A DNA stretch of 64,000 nt from Xylocopa sonorina (taxonomy: Eukaryota; Arthropoda; Insecta; Hymenoptera; Apidae): positions 2,029,501 through 2,093,500 of the forward strand of contig NC_135207.1 of the NCBI RefSeq assembly GCF_050948175.1, read 5' to 3'. The translations under genes were made by a program, and so were the position numbers. This document shows positions 12,584 to 23,740 of the stretch, in pieces. The notes under the pieces are model-generated. The model saw only the letters and a list, made by a program, of their open reading frames with translations. It was not told the origin of the DNA and ran no database searches. How positions within the stretch are numbered: position 1 is the stretch's first letter; each line of letters starts with the position of its first letter.

Positions 12584-12708
12584 CGGTAGGTGAAGCGTGC
12601 GAAGGTGATTTTGGGGAGCCCTCGGCAGAGGTTAGAGGCCGTGGCTGAAGTCGCGTTCCTCGGTTATGCTGCTGGCGTCGCTTCGAGTGGCCGCCAGCAA
12701 ATGCTGTC
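12584..12708 (+). other. Neuroligin 5' UTR part of first coding exon
   Basis: A splice acceptor (CTTTCCTTTGATCTGCAG) ends at 12583. In the coding frame a TGA at 12646-12648 closes the upstream reading, so the ATG at 12709 is the first usable in-frame start. Two out-of-frame ATGs precede it: 12666 (G at -3, long overlapping frame) and 12701 (weak context, 30 codons). They could reduce initiation at the main start. Confidence 0.6.
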
Positions 12709-12903
12709 ATGCTCTTGCCATGCCAGCCGGCGGCCAGGAAGAGGCCGCTGGCCACAAGGTCCTTCTGCAGATCGAACGGCTGCCTCGTGCTGATCGTTGT
12801 CCTGGTGTTGATCAGCCGCGAGGGGTCGCGAGCTGCCACCCAGATCCGTTACGCTTCGCGAATCGTCGAGACCAAGAGCGGACAGATACGCGGGATTCTT
12901 CAG
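12709..12903 (+). CDS. Neuroligin, coding exon 1 (signal peptide and first beta strands)
   Basis: This exon encodes residues 1-65 of a neuroligin, a postsynaptic single-pass adhesion protein with a cholinesterase-like ectodomain that binds neurexins (family knowledge). A basic N-terminal stretch is followed by a hydrophobic run, CLVLIVVLVLI (residues 25-35). This fits a signal peptide with likely cleavage near the SRAATQ segment. After it comes RIVETKSGQIRGILQ, the typical first strand of type-B carboxylesterase-like proteins. The exon ends in CAG|GTGCGT at 12903/12904, phase 0, and joins in frame to 36716. The start was chosen because of an in-frame stop at 12646 and a purine at -3. The long 24-residue region before the hydrophobic core is unusual but acceptable. 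Reading through the donor meets a stop at 12961-12963. Confidence 0.85.
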
Positions 12904-14125
12904 GTGCGTACCAATAAAATTTATCAAATTTCATTTCGAATAGTTGACCCTGGGCTTGAGTAACAAATTATTTAAAAATAATGTAAGAAAATCTGATGAG
13001 TGTTTGGAGGAGAAATAAGCTTTTACTATCGCTAATAAATAGGTGTGTACGAAAATTTGTGAGATTCCTTATAAATTTCATCGAAAGTTTCATTTCATTA
13101 GTTAATCCTGAGCGAGAGTAACAAATTATTTGAAAATAGTGTAGGAAAATCTCACTAGCGTTCAGAAGAGAAATAAGTTTTCACTGTCGATAATAAATAG
13201 GTGTGTACGAAAATTGATAAAAGATTCCTTTTAAATTTCATTTCGAATAGTTAATCATGAGGGCGAGTAACAAATTATTTGAAAATAGTATAGGAAAATC
13301 TTACGAGTGTTTGGAAGAGAAATCATTTTTCTTTGTCGTTAATAAATATAGGTGTGTACGAAAATTTGTGTAAGGTTCCTTTTAAATTTCATTTCGAATA
13401 GTTAATCCTGAGCATGAGTAACAAATTATTTGAAAATAGTGTAGAAAAATCTCACGAGTGTTTGGAGGAGAAATAAGTTTTTACAGTAATAGCTAATAAA
13501 TAGGTGTGTACGAAAATTTATAAAAGATTCCTTTTAAATTTCATTTCAAATAGTTAATCCTGCGCGTGAGTAAAAAATTATTTAGAAATAATATAGGAAA
13601 ATCTTAATTCGTGAAAGATTCCTTTTAAATTTCATTTCGAATAGTTAATCCTGAGCGTGAGTAAGAAATTATTTAAAAATAGTATAGGAAAATCTTAATT
13701 TGTGAAAGATTCCTTTTAAATTTCATTTCGAGTAGTTAATCCTAAGCGTGAGTAAGAAATTTTTTAATAATAATTAATAATAAGAAATAAGTTTTTACTG
13801 TCGCTAATAAATAAGTGTGTACGAAAATTTGTAAAAGATTCCTTTTAAATTTCATTTTGAATAGTTAATCCTGAGCATGAGTAACAAATTATTTGAAAAT
13901 AATGTAGGAAAATCTCGCGAGTGTTTGGAGGAGAAATCATTTTTCACTCTCACTGATAAATAGGTGTGTACGAAAATTTATGAAAGATTCCTTTTAAATT
14001 TCATTTCGAATAGTTAACCCTGGACGTGAGTAAAAATTATTTGCAAATAATGTAGGATAATCTCACTAGTGTTCAGAAGAGAAATAAGTTTTCACTGTCG
14101 CTAATAAATAGGTGTGTACTTTACT
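12904..14125. repeat. Intron 1 minisatellite, about 150-bp unit, starting at the splice donor
   Basis: Units contain AATTTCATTTCGAATAGTTA, then GAGTAACAAATTATTTGAAA and AGGTGTGTACGAAAATTT. The first unit begins at the true exon donor (AGGTGCGTACC). Donor-like AGGTGTGTACG copies follow, with GT at 13043, 13201, 13352, 13504, 13964 and 14112, plus an AAGTGTGTACG variant at 13815. Spacing is about 150 bp, with one double gap. Confidence 0.88.
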
Positions 14126-14627
14126 AAGTTACTTTACTAACTTAATTACTTTATTAACTAAGTTATTAACTAGTCTTAGTCACTAAATAATTTATAACTC
14201 TTTTTTTATAACTTTATTACTCGTTCTTTATAACTTTATAACTCTAATTCTCTCTTTACCTAGTCGCTGCTCGCAACTGACTCTTCGATTTTTAGGTTAT
14301 CACTAAATACTGATTGCTTTTGTTCCTCAGATTCACCATGTTCCCCATGCATTCCCCATACATCTATTCTTCAGATGCTCACGGTTACGTTTACACCATC
14401 CTCATTATTCTCAGTCACACGATTCTGTAGCCAGATCTTTTCGCAAGGTTCCAAACAATCTTTTTTCACACCTTAAACCACCTTCGAAGCAACCACACAC
14501 AATCACTCTATTTATTTTACCTTCTAAACATCCTGTCATCCACGCATATTCATTCGCACACAATCAGAATCGTTCACATTCTACAATAGTTCAATTAAAT
14601 CTTGACAAAATCATTTTCTACGTACGC
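14126..14627. other. Unique intronic sequence
   Basis: The stretch is rich in T and C and has no recognised gene, repeat or RNA. It contains simple ACTTTACTAAC-type runs at 14119-14160. Confidence 0.35.
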
Positions 14628-14826
14628 ATAACAGATTTTACAGGAAGCAAAAAATTATCTAAGTTCGTTTAAAAACAGTGTTTACTATTTTTATTGCAAT
14701 TTTTGCTACGTTGTCCAAAGGATTATCTAAGTTCGCTTAAAAACAGTGTCTACTATTTTTATTACAATTTTTACACTGTTTTTAAGCGAACTCAGATAAT
14801 TCTTTGCTTCGTATAAAATCTGTTAT
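14628..14826. mobile_element. Hairpin MITE with 54-bp inverted arms
   Basis: The left arm, 14628-14681 (starts ATAACAGATTTTA), is the near-perfect reverse complement of the right arm, 14773-14826. Both contain the GTTCG.TTAAAAACAGTGT string. A second direct copy of the inner arm occurs at about 14723-14750. No ORF lies inside. This is a foldback or MITE-like element, and no clear target duplication was identified. Confidence 0.7.
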
Positions 14827-15371
14827 TGTTATTTTATTATTATTGGTTATGTTTAGTTAGAGTAGACTGAAACTTTTCTTCGTGGAAGTTCGAAGTTCTC
14901 TTTGAGCAACGTACCTTTTCCGAGCTTTGTTGGGTTCCAAAAGCACAAGTATCTTCAGTTTGAAATTCGTTGTGGTAACGATAACCACCTCCTTCTCAGG
15001 ATGAGTTTGGAACTGAATAAAGTTGGAAAAATTGGACGAACCCTGGAAAACTGGGGAAGTTTTTTACAGCTGCAGAAGAGTATACAGGAGGATATTTGGA
15101 GTACAGGCTATTTAAAAATTGAAGAAGCCCCTCTTCCCTGTCGAGAAACGACGACACACTTTGATTTCATTGATTTTAATTTATTCAGAGCGAGCATTAA
15201 TAAAACGAGGATGTGTATTCAACAGTATTTGCCTGCGAGGGCAAACGCGGTAAAGGGGTCAAAGAAGGAATGCTTCTTTCTGCAGTTTGCAATTTTTTAA
15301 AGTGAACTTGCTATGGCTAGACTGAACTGGTTAGAACATATTTATTCTAAGCATTCCAGAGTGTAATTAAT
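14827..15371 (+). other. Intronic sequence with an unrecognised 132-codon frame
   Basis: An open frame at 14902-15300 (TTG start) has no recognisable domain, and no splice sites support it as an exon. It lies immediately upstream of the TA-flanked element at 15372 and could be decayed transposon sequence, but nothing shows this. Confidence 0.25.
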
Positions 15372-16222
15372 ATATGAGCCGTTTATTTTGAAAGTGACCT
15401 AACTCCATTTTTCAACTTTTTGACGGTTACCATGGTTACATGTACAACTTTATGTTACATATCAGTGAAGCATTTCAGGTTGCTTATATTCAGAGCAAAT
15501 ACAATAAATTTTTCACACATAAGTTTTCGGAGTTTGAAAGTGACCCAACTCCATTTATACGTCTATCAATGAATGAGAATGAAAATTTCAAAGTCCTGAA
15601 TTTATTACCACGTCGGGGTAGACCAAGAAAGTTCGCAAATATTGTATTGACACCATTGTATAAAAATATTAGACAAATTACAAGAGCAAAATTTAAGGAC
15701 ATAATTGACCTATTACGATACATACCACCAGAACATCATGATTTCTTCAAATCCCTTTCACACGCACAAACTGTAGACGAATAGTAAATTGTTTTGTAAT
15801 AAATTTATGTTTGTAATTTTCTATGTTCTGTAATAAATTAAAAAATGTTTTGAATCGCATAAATTACGTTTCCGAAGTGTTTTCAAGATATATAAAACAA
15901 ATTCAGTATTGTTTTTTTTTCAATTTGAAACATCTTAAATTATGTTGAATGGACTTGGGCACCTTGAAATTTTATAATGAATCTGGCTGTTAATTCGAAA
16001 GTGGCCCAACTCCATTGTTGATAAGAAAACGCACGTTATTTACTTAATAATTGCCACTATTTTAACAGGAACTTTAAATTTAACATCTTTAGATACGCTT
16101 AAGCAATATAAATCATTAGTATCCTATACGTATATTTTTAAATTCATTGAAACGCAAAACTTTAAATATCTCGATTTGAAGATAAATGGAGTTAGGCCAC
16201 TTTCAAAATAAGCGGCTCATAT
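15372..16222 (+). mobile_element. TA-flanked DNA transposon remnant, TGAGCCG family
   Basis: The inverted ends are about 38 bp: left ATATGAGCCGTTTATTTTG at 15372, right its reverse complement ending at 16222. They continue through GAAAGTG.CCTAACTCCATTT. TA dinucleotides flank both ends (15373-15374 and 16220-16221), compatible with a TA target duplication. The end motif GAAAGTG.CC.AACTCCAT recurs internally at about 15536 and 15998. A related element lies at 29285-30866. It encloses a protein remnant at 15440-15784. The superfamily is not determined. Confidence 0.7.
15440..15784 (+). pseudogene. Transposon-derived protein remnant with AT-hook-like motif
   Basis: This 114-codon open frame sits inside the TA-flanked element. 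Its C-terminal half looks protein-like: a basic RRGRPRKF motif (AT-hook-like) is followed by ITRAKFKDIIDLLRYIPPEH and HHDFFKSL before the stop. From general knowledge, such K.D...L..IPP.HH.F tails occur in transposon-related insect proteins, but I cannot name the family. Its first third overlaps the repeated end motif of the element (translated as ESDPTPF) and may not be genuine coding sequence. No upstream catalytic domain is visible, so it is probably a C-terminal fragment left in a deleted, non-autonomous copy. Confidence 0.45.
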
Positions 16223-18062
16223 TTTTCCTGTGTAATATTAATCAACTGAAAGCAGAAAGGGGTGGAAAGTTAGGCAAAACTATTTCCTAAAAGTTTCGTT
16301 GATATTAAATACCAAAACTTCAATTAAAACATTCTTTTGCCCATCGCTTCAGTGGTTCATATTTTTCGCCTAAAATTTACATTTATATTGAAACTTCCAA
16401 TACGACACTTCATAACAATTTCAAACATCTTTCGCCATCATTGTACTTCGCAAATCATACCCAATGGAGACGCCATCTATCGAATCCTCGAGTATACAAT
16501 AAAAGCAAGGTTAGCCCTAGTTTTGCTCAATTTGCTCAACACGAAAAAGAAAGTAAAACGCAAAGCGAGATTGTTCACGAGGATACTTTATTTCCATGGT
16601 CGATCTATGAGCCAGGTGCACGCATAGGAATATTCAAACAGCTTTTGATAACAGAGATTGCGTCACGGAAACTATATCAACTGACGAATAAAATTCATCT
16701 TATCTTTAAAACATATTAGTGTTCCAAGATCCTCGATAAAAGAAGTGAGTAGACCATGTTTCAAGGTGTAAGGCTTATCAAATACATAATTCGCAAACAA
16801 GATAACTGAATGTGTATTTATTTTGTGAGGAACAAAAGGTACGTGTGCACAATAAAGATTATGTAATAATAATAATAGTAATGGTAATGAAGAGGCTAAA
16901 TGCTGAATACCAAACGCTAGTTGCTTAGAACAGTTTAACGTTGTCTTCTAAACATCCAAATGTTCAAAATAGTTGAAATCTGAACGTTTTCAGATCTGAA
17001 TCTGAATGCATGAGTATCCTTGACGAGAATATTTCGTTAAATCCGATTAAAGAAGAAAATGAACACTTAGATGGCACAGCTACAAACATCTCAATGCTTT
17101 AAAGCGAGTTGAGTAGTTTGGTATTGATAGTTCGATTTCTACAGCGTAACAAATAGATTTAAGTTTTCATTTTTCGAATTATAGACTAAGAATGATTAGG
17201 AGTGTTTCATGCAGAAAATGAAGGGAGTTCAGTAGGCGTGTTTTAGCGTGAGAACGAGCGGATTGCGTTAAAGGTAATCGAGTAAGAGGATATTGGAAAA
17301 ATGGTAAAACGTCCAAACCATCGCGCGTGTGATTTCTGCGTGTCCTAACTTACAACCGTAGCAAATAATAAATCCAAGAAGCGACTTGAATTCAACAATA
17401 CAACCACACCAATTCACAAGAAATTGAAAAGTGAAAATGTAAATAGCAAGAACGCGTGGCAAAGAATAACAGCTAAACCTTGACTCGAAGATAATGGCTT
17501 CTTCGATATTATTGCTGTTTTTGGGCAGTTGTCTAACAGATGTGTAGAAGAGATGAAAAAACTGAATCGTTCGATGAAACTGGACAATATTCAAACGACA
17601 AAATGGTACGCTTTATTCGATTAACACTGCGTCATTTCGTGTTTCCTCGCATTGCTACACAGGCAGCACTGTTTCACCACTTCTTCGTAGCTTCCATGGG
17701 GAATATGCCAAACTGTGAATGGACAAATGTAATAGAATTGAAGCAACTTCAGATCGCAACTTCAGAGTCTGTAACACTCGCAAACAATAATATATATTAT
17801 TATATTACTGAGAACTGCGAGAACTTTGGATATTGATATTGAACGCATAAGAAGCAGGTTAGTGGTTAGATGAACTGAAATAAAGAGTTATAAGTTTTGG
17901 TTTGATTTTAACTAGTCTCTACAAGCTTTGAAGTTTTATTAATTCGAGCATCGTAGGACCACCAATTAATCTAACTAAAAATCCAACTCGAATTCTATTT
18001 AGTTATTAAATGTAGACTAAAACTAACTTAAGGTCAATGCAAATATAGCTATAACTAAAACA
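16223..18062. other. Unique intronic sequence
   Basis: No array, RNA or recognised exon was found. Open frames at 16337-16719 and 17268-17836 overlap each other on different frames or strands and carry no recognised domain. Confidence 0.35.
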
Positions 18063-18232
18063 AATTTATAGCAAACACTAGAAATATTATACGTGCAATA
18101 CAGTAGCAAAAAATGATTTAATATAAGTCAGAAACTAATATTAAAAAAATTAATTTATAGCAAGCACTAGAAATATTATACGTGCAATGCAGTAGCAAAA
18201 AAATGATTTAGTTTAAGTCAGAAATTAAGGAC
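18063..18232. repeat. Two-copy direct repeat, about 85 bp
   Basis: The segment containing CACTAGAAATATTATACGTG and AGTAGCAAAAAATGATTTA occurs twice in succession (about 18063-18148 and 18150-18232) with few differences. Confidence 0.75.
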
Positions 18233-19165
18233 AATCAACGGTTATGTGTACAGAGCAAAGATCATTAATATTAATGAGATACCATTTTCAAAATAATTAA
18301 TTTCTCTAAATAGTCTTCTCAGCTTAGATCGCGTTATATAATCGATCCCAACAAGTGCCACCAATTTGTACCAATCGCTTTCGTACAGATTCCCACTTTT
18401 TTTTCCATTGGAACGACTTCCCATCGCGATTATACGAAACTGTACGCGTGCAGGAATAAAAGCTGCGCATTCGAGAAGCACTTTTTATTTTTTCCAAACA
18501 GCCACGTCGACGCGTCGACGATTCAGAAGCGAAATATCCGTGTCGCATTTTCGCCACGTCAATCAACCGGTAAAAAACGAGAAGCCAGTCTGACGTTTAC
18601 TACGGCAATCGATAGACGTGAATTGTATTTAATAGATATTCATATCGACGTCTGGCAGAATCGATTGACATCGAATGATTTCACGATGGAAGTCGACTGG
18701 CAATTTCATTCGAGCGAAAGTAATCGTTGATTGTATCGCAAACCTTTTATCAAATTCTTCAGACAAATTTAAGAAATGCGCATTTTAGACGATGCGTATG
18801 CTCGATGCATTGCATTCCTTGAACTTCTTTTTAGAAAGAAGCTCATCCATCTCTGCTCTGTTCCAATTGAATTTAACTTTCCATATGCATCTATAAATAA
18901 TATTGTTTTTGGAATAATAGACACATTAATGGTTATTGGTGTCGTTTTCAAAATCAAATTCTTGTGCTAGATTCTGAATTAAACGATATTCACATTTTTA
19001 GAAATAAATCCTGAAACACATTTGTTAAAATATCGTTAAAATTATATAATATATATTATGCTGGATATGAGAACTAATTTTGTTCGAAAACTTTTTATTT
19101 TTAGTTACGTTACAAACAATAGAGAACTAAGTCGAACGAATAAGCAGTTTATAACTTTATACACG
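18233..19165. other. Intronic sequence with a moderately CG-rich block
   Basis: Bases 18300-18760 are richer in CG than their flanks and include a GACGCGTCGACG string. Overlapping short frames on both strands have no recognised domain. There is no support for an exon. Confidence 0.3.
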
Positions 19166-19764
19166 TACAGGTAGCCCTTATGTAACACGGCATCCTATAA
19201 CACGATAAAAAAACTCCAAAAACCTTTGTACAACGCTGTACTTCTACAGCCACGGCGAGGCTTGCTGACCTAAAGATTTTGCAGTTAATAATTTAATATT
19301 TAAAAAATGACAAGGCCTAAGCTTAGCTGGAAATCTCGAGTCATTTTCCTTGAATACAGACCCTTCCACTGAAAGAGAAATTTACAATTACCAGCAAGCA
19401 AAGTACAATTACAGATTTTTTTTAAGAGGGGAGAAGATACAAAAACTTTAAATAAAAAAAAAAGATCTGAAAATGAGGACGATATCATTCCACCGAAAAA
19501 ACGTTCTCTATTAAATTAGAATTGCGTTAGATTAAAATAATATTTTTTGTTTCTTTTTTGCTTTGTGTTATACGTACATTTATATTTTTAATAAAAATTA
19601 AGTTGTTTATGTAGAATTAAAAAGAACTATTTGTTTTTCATAAGTTTTGGAACTAATAAGTTTAATAAGTTTTTGTACTAGCTCTGGGTGTCATATAACA
19701 CGATTTCACACGACACAGCATTTTCTAGGAACCTAACTGCCGTGTTATAGAAGGGTTAACTGTA
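19166..19764 (+). mobile_element. pogo/Tigger-like Tc1-mariner element, non-autonomous
   Basis: TA dinucleotides flank inverted ends of about 25 bp: left CAGGTAGCCCTTATGTAACA (19168) and, on the reverse strand, right CAGTTAACCCTTCTATAACA (ending at 19762), both followed by CGGC. The CAGTT.ACCCTT...AACACGG pattern with a TA target is characteristic of pogo/Tigger termini (family knowledge). About 595 bp long. No transposase frame remains inside; only short stop-ridden frames are seen. Confidence 0.68.
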
Positions 19765-20040
19765 CTAAAAGTTTGTATCCATTCAAATTAAAAACGTGAC
19801 TATAACCAAGTCAGTAGAGGAGTGGTAACACGCCGCCATTTTGGTAACGAAGTTGAGTCATGGCTCACGTTACGGAAAACGAATTTCCGTCGATCATTTC
19901 ACTAATCGCACGCGATTACGGTATTTAATAACCCACGAACAGATCGATCTCGTTCTCGCAAATCTCCGTTGGCAAACGTCCCTATTTACAAGCAGAATGG
20001 CCGATGTAGCAAAACGATCGACATCGTTTCGACGACGTTC
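19765..20040. other. Unique intronic sequence before the microsatellite
   Basis: CG content is slightly higher than the flanks. No recognised feature. Confidence 0.3.
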
Positions 20041-20368
20041 ATCTCTCTTCCTCTCTCTCTCTCTCTCTTCCACTCACTCACTCACACATACATTCACTCT
20101 CTCTCTCACTCACTCACTCACACACACATTCACTCTCTCTCTCTCTCACTTACTCACTCACACACACATTCACTCTCTCTCTCTCTCATTCACTCACACA
20201 CACATTCACTCTCTCTCTCTCACTTACTCACTCACACACACATTCACTCTCTCTCTCTCTCACTCACTTACTCACTCACTCACTCACTCACTTACTCACT
20301 CATTCACTCATTCACACACTCTCTCACACTCACTCTGTTTCTCTCTCTCTCTCTCTCTCTCACACTCA

Positions 20369-20401
<33 letters not shown>

Positions 20402-20408
20402 CGTCTCT
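20041..20408. repeat. Compound CT/CACT/CACA microsatellite
   Basis: This is a strand-asymmetric polypyrimidine-rich simple sequence made of CTCT, CACT and CACA runs. It creates open frames of up to about 190 codons in two frames, with serine, leucine, threonine and histidine repeats. Low complexity rules those out as evidence of coding. Confidence 0.95.
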
Positions 20409-22769
20409 TCTAGCACTCAATCGCGCGAAATGGAGCTCGCTGGCCAGACGAGAAACGGGCGAGAGTTGCGCCGCGCGTAATGTAAAGGCCAGCAGGCGTC
20501 CCGGGCGAAAAACTTTTCTCGTTATCCATCCATCCAGCGGGGACTGGCCAGGCTAAAAACGACCGGTAAATTACGGGCTCGCAGTTCCGCTGGAACGACC
20601 GCGAACTCGCCCGCGGAATTGCGCAAGATTTGACACTGTGCTCGTTGATACTTTTTGCTTGCCCCTCTGATGGCTATCGTTGGCTTTGAAGGGTGAACTT
20701 CAGGTAGACGGAATTGGAGTTTGGTAGGCGCCTTCGAGAAGTACCCTCGAGCGAGCCTCTTTCTATATTGGAGCGGATCGAGTGATGCGAAAGTGATTGA
20801 CAAATAAAAACGCAAAGTTAATTTTGGTTTGATTTTTTCTACTGCCAGGTGAATATGGGTAGAATTTTATTTTTCACTGTTCATTGTAATATGAATACGA
20901 ATTTTAATTTTAGGTGTAGCGTTATTAATTGTCAAATAAGCATCAGGAATTTTTATTTCTTGTTTAATATAGAGAAATCATGGCTAATTATGTTACAGAG
21001 TAAATGGTACTTTTGTTCATGTGTGCAAGATTGAAGTAACGTACAATAGAATAAAATAATGAGCCAGTTATTTTTTTCTATCATGGCTATTCTAGTGTAT
21101 AATGTAACAATAAGAAGACATTAATCAACCATCACAGTCTTCTCTATTAATATCAAATGAATATGAAAGTTTTAATTTTAAATTCATTGAGGACTAATAC
21201 TTATTAAATGAGTATGAAGAATTTTATTTTCAAATTTGATGCTATTAATTACCACATTTCTGATTTTTTCTTATAAACTTCTTTGAAGAAACAATTCTCT
21301 TATTACCATAATACAAAGATGCAATTTGAAATAATCGATTGCAAACACTATGAAATGTTTGAATACTAGAAAATCTACTAAAAAAAAGTATGGTAGAATC
21401 TCTGAAATTCCAGATTTAGAATTGAAGACATCTTCTGAATGAATCCTTACATGATTCAAACATCGTTAAAAAACTTTATGAACATTCAATTCTTAATTAT
21501 AAATATATAATTCGTACTTATATTTTATCCAATCTATGCATTTTATTATTTCTGCAAGGTGTCCAAGTAGAAAAAATAAATATTCAGTATTCTGTGAAAT
21601 CCTGCATTTCATTATTATACTTATTTTTAAATTAATATAAAATATTTATTTTAGGTTGACATTCTAATATTATAAATTAACTAATTTTTATATTTATTTT
21701 TTATTCAGGTATGAATCTATCATTTATGCCACAAATATCTTCCAAACATTGATCAAAGTAAATTCCAGATCGTACCCAAAATAAATTAAAATCGATTAAT
21801 TCTACCTGCCATTGCATTACTTTTCAATATCTAATATTTGTTGATATTTGTTTCTGGAGTTGATATTTTAATATAAGAAATGAAGTAATTTTAATATTTA
21901 TTTTTTACTTAGATATGAATCTCTCATTTATATCACAAATATCTTGCGAACATTGATCAAAGTAAATTCCAGATCGTACACAAAATAAATTGAAATCGAT
22001 TAATTCGACCTGCAATTGCATCACTTTTCAATACCCAATATTTGTTGCTATTTGTTTCTGGAGCAAAGTAAAATCAGTTCGCAGAGGTTTAACTGATTCT
22101 GATTCTAAACGCACGTCAAACTTCGCGATAAGTCTGCGTTTAAACCGTGAAGATTCCATTAGCAACATCGAGCAACGGGCAGACTTTGAAACAGGTTGGT
22201 TACAGTGTATTCTGCGTTTCATCGAGCACGTTCGTTTAAATATATTTTGTGCTCTCTCGTCCGATCTCTTACGAGGCGAGTTCTTTTTTTTTCTTCCACC
22301 TGATTCTCGGCTAGATGGAGCTGCTCGAGTTCTACTTTGGCGACCTCGCAACTTTCCTGTATCTCAAGACGATAATGAGAATTACGATCACGTCTGCCCG
22401 CGGATGGTTTCGAGGTGAAATTGCTGCTCGCAAAAACGGATTATAATGATTCGACGATCGCTCAGTCGCCTCACGTATCCCTCGAATTACGTCTCCCTCT
22501 TCTGCCACGAAAGAGCTGAAAGTATAATGAGTGCGTTGTCAAGTTCTCGATTTCAGTCCAATGGACACGCTTAGATTGTACTAAAGACACGATCTTGGAC
22601 ATTTTGTTGCTGTTCTTTCTGAAATCTACAAGTTTGTATTTTTAACACAGTTTGTCGTCTTGATTAATCGTTAATTTATTGTTCACAATGTTTCTGGTTT
22701 AGCTTTGACATCGACTTTTAAAGTAAAATAAAAAATATTTGCAAAAGTAGTATTGAAAAAGATATTTAA
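20409..22769. other. Intronic sequence with two CG-rich islands
   Basis: CG-rich unique blocks lie at about 20409-20800 and 22060-22560, separated by AT-rich sequence. A pair of related AT-rich segments (about 21700-21830 and 21895-22045) shares AACATTGATCAAAGTAAATT. A 142-codon frame at 21990-22418 and an opposing frame have no recognised domain. No exon is recognised. Confidence 0.35.
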
Positions 22770-23740
22770 TCTCTTCATGGAAGGTAAGATGTACATATAC
22801 GTTTACAATTTCTTTTAAAAAAGAACTATTAAAAGAAACTAATTTTTTTTATAAAGGAGTATTAAAAATTGTGTTTATAAATTAATAGAATCGTTGAAAG
22901 TAGCTGTATTGTAAACAATTGGCACGTTATTTGTCAAATATTAGCGATATTCTTCAATTATTTGAAAAACTATAATACATCAATGACGACATTACAATAT
23001 TTAATATTTGATCTTTTCAAAGAAGATAAGATGTACATATACGTTTACAATTTCTTTTAAAAAAGAATTATTAAAAGAAACTCATTTCTTTTATAAAGGA
23101 GTATTAAAAATTATGTTTATAAATTAATAGAATCGTTGAAAGTAGTTGTATTGTAAACAATTGGCATGTTATTTGTTAAATATTAGCGATATTCTTCAAT
23201 TATTTGAAAAACTATAATACATCAATGACGACATTACAATATTTAATATTTGATCTTTTCAAAGAAGATAAGATGTACATATACATTTACAGTTTCTTTT
23301 AAAAAAGAACTATTAAAAGAAACTAATTTTTTTTATAAAGGAGTATTAAAAATTGTGTTTATAAATTAATAGAATCGTTGAAAGTAGTTGTATTGTAAAC
23401 AATTGGCACGTTATTTGTCAAATATTAGCGATATTCTCCAATTATTTGAAAAACTATAATACATCAATGACGACATTACAATATTTAATATTTGATCTTT
23501 TCAAAGAAGATAAGATGTACATATACATTTACAATTTCTTTTAAAAGAGAACTATTAAAAGAGACTAATTTCTTTTATAAAGGAGTATTAAAAATTGTGT
23601 TTATAAATTAATAGAATCGTTAAAAGTAGTTGTATTGTAAACAATTGGCATGTTATTTGTCAAATATTAGCGATATTCTTCAAATAATTGAACAAACTAT
23701 AATACATCAATGATGAGGTTACAATATTTACAAAGCAGTG
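22770..23740. repeat. Tandem array, about 241-bp unit, four copies
   Basis: The motif AAGATGTACATATAC recurs at about 22786, 23027, 23269 and 23510. Units are highly similar and include AAACAATTGGCA.GTTATTTG and CTATAATACATCAATGA. Confidence 0.9.

Noticed and set aside
12666..12917. Alternative choice of ATG 12666 as the neuroligin start
   Set aside because: It is in a different frame from the conserved RIVETKSGQIRGIL segment; the hydrophobic signal peptide is in the 12709 frame.
14902..15300. 132-codon frame upstream of the TA element
   Set aside because: No recognisable motif or exon boundaries; kept only as a note in the feature list.
19841..20556. Two long overlapping open frames (190 and 195 codons)
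   Set aside because: They are translations of a CT/CACT/CACA microsatellite; low complexity keeps several frames open.
21990..22418. 142-codon frame and opposing 107-codon frame
   Set aside because: Overlapping frames on both strands in a CG-rich block, with no domain.
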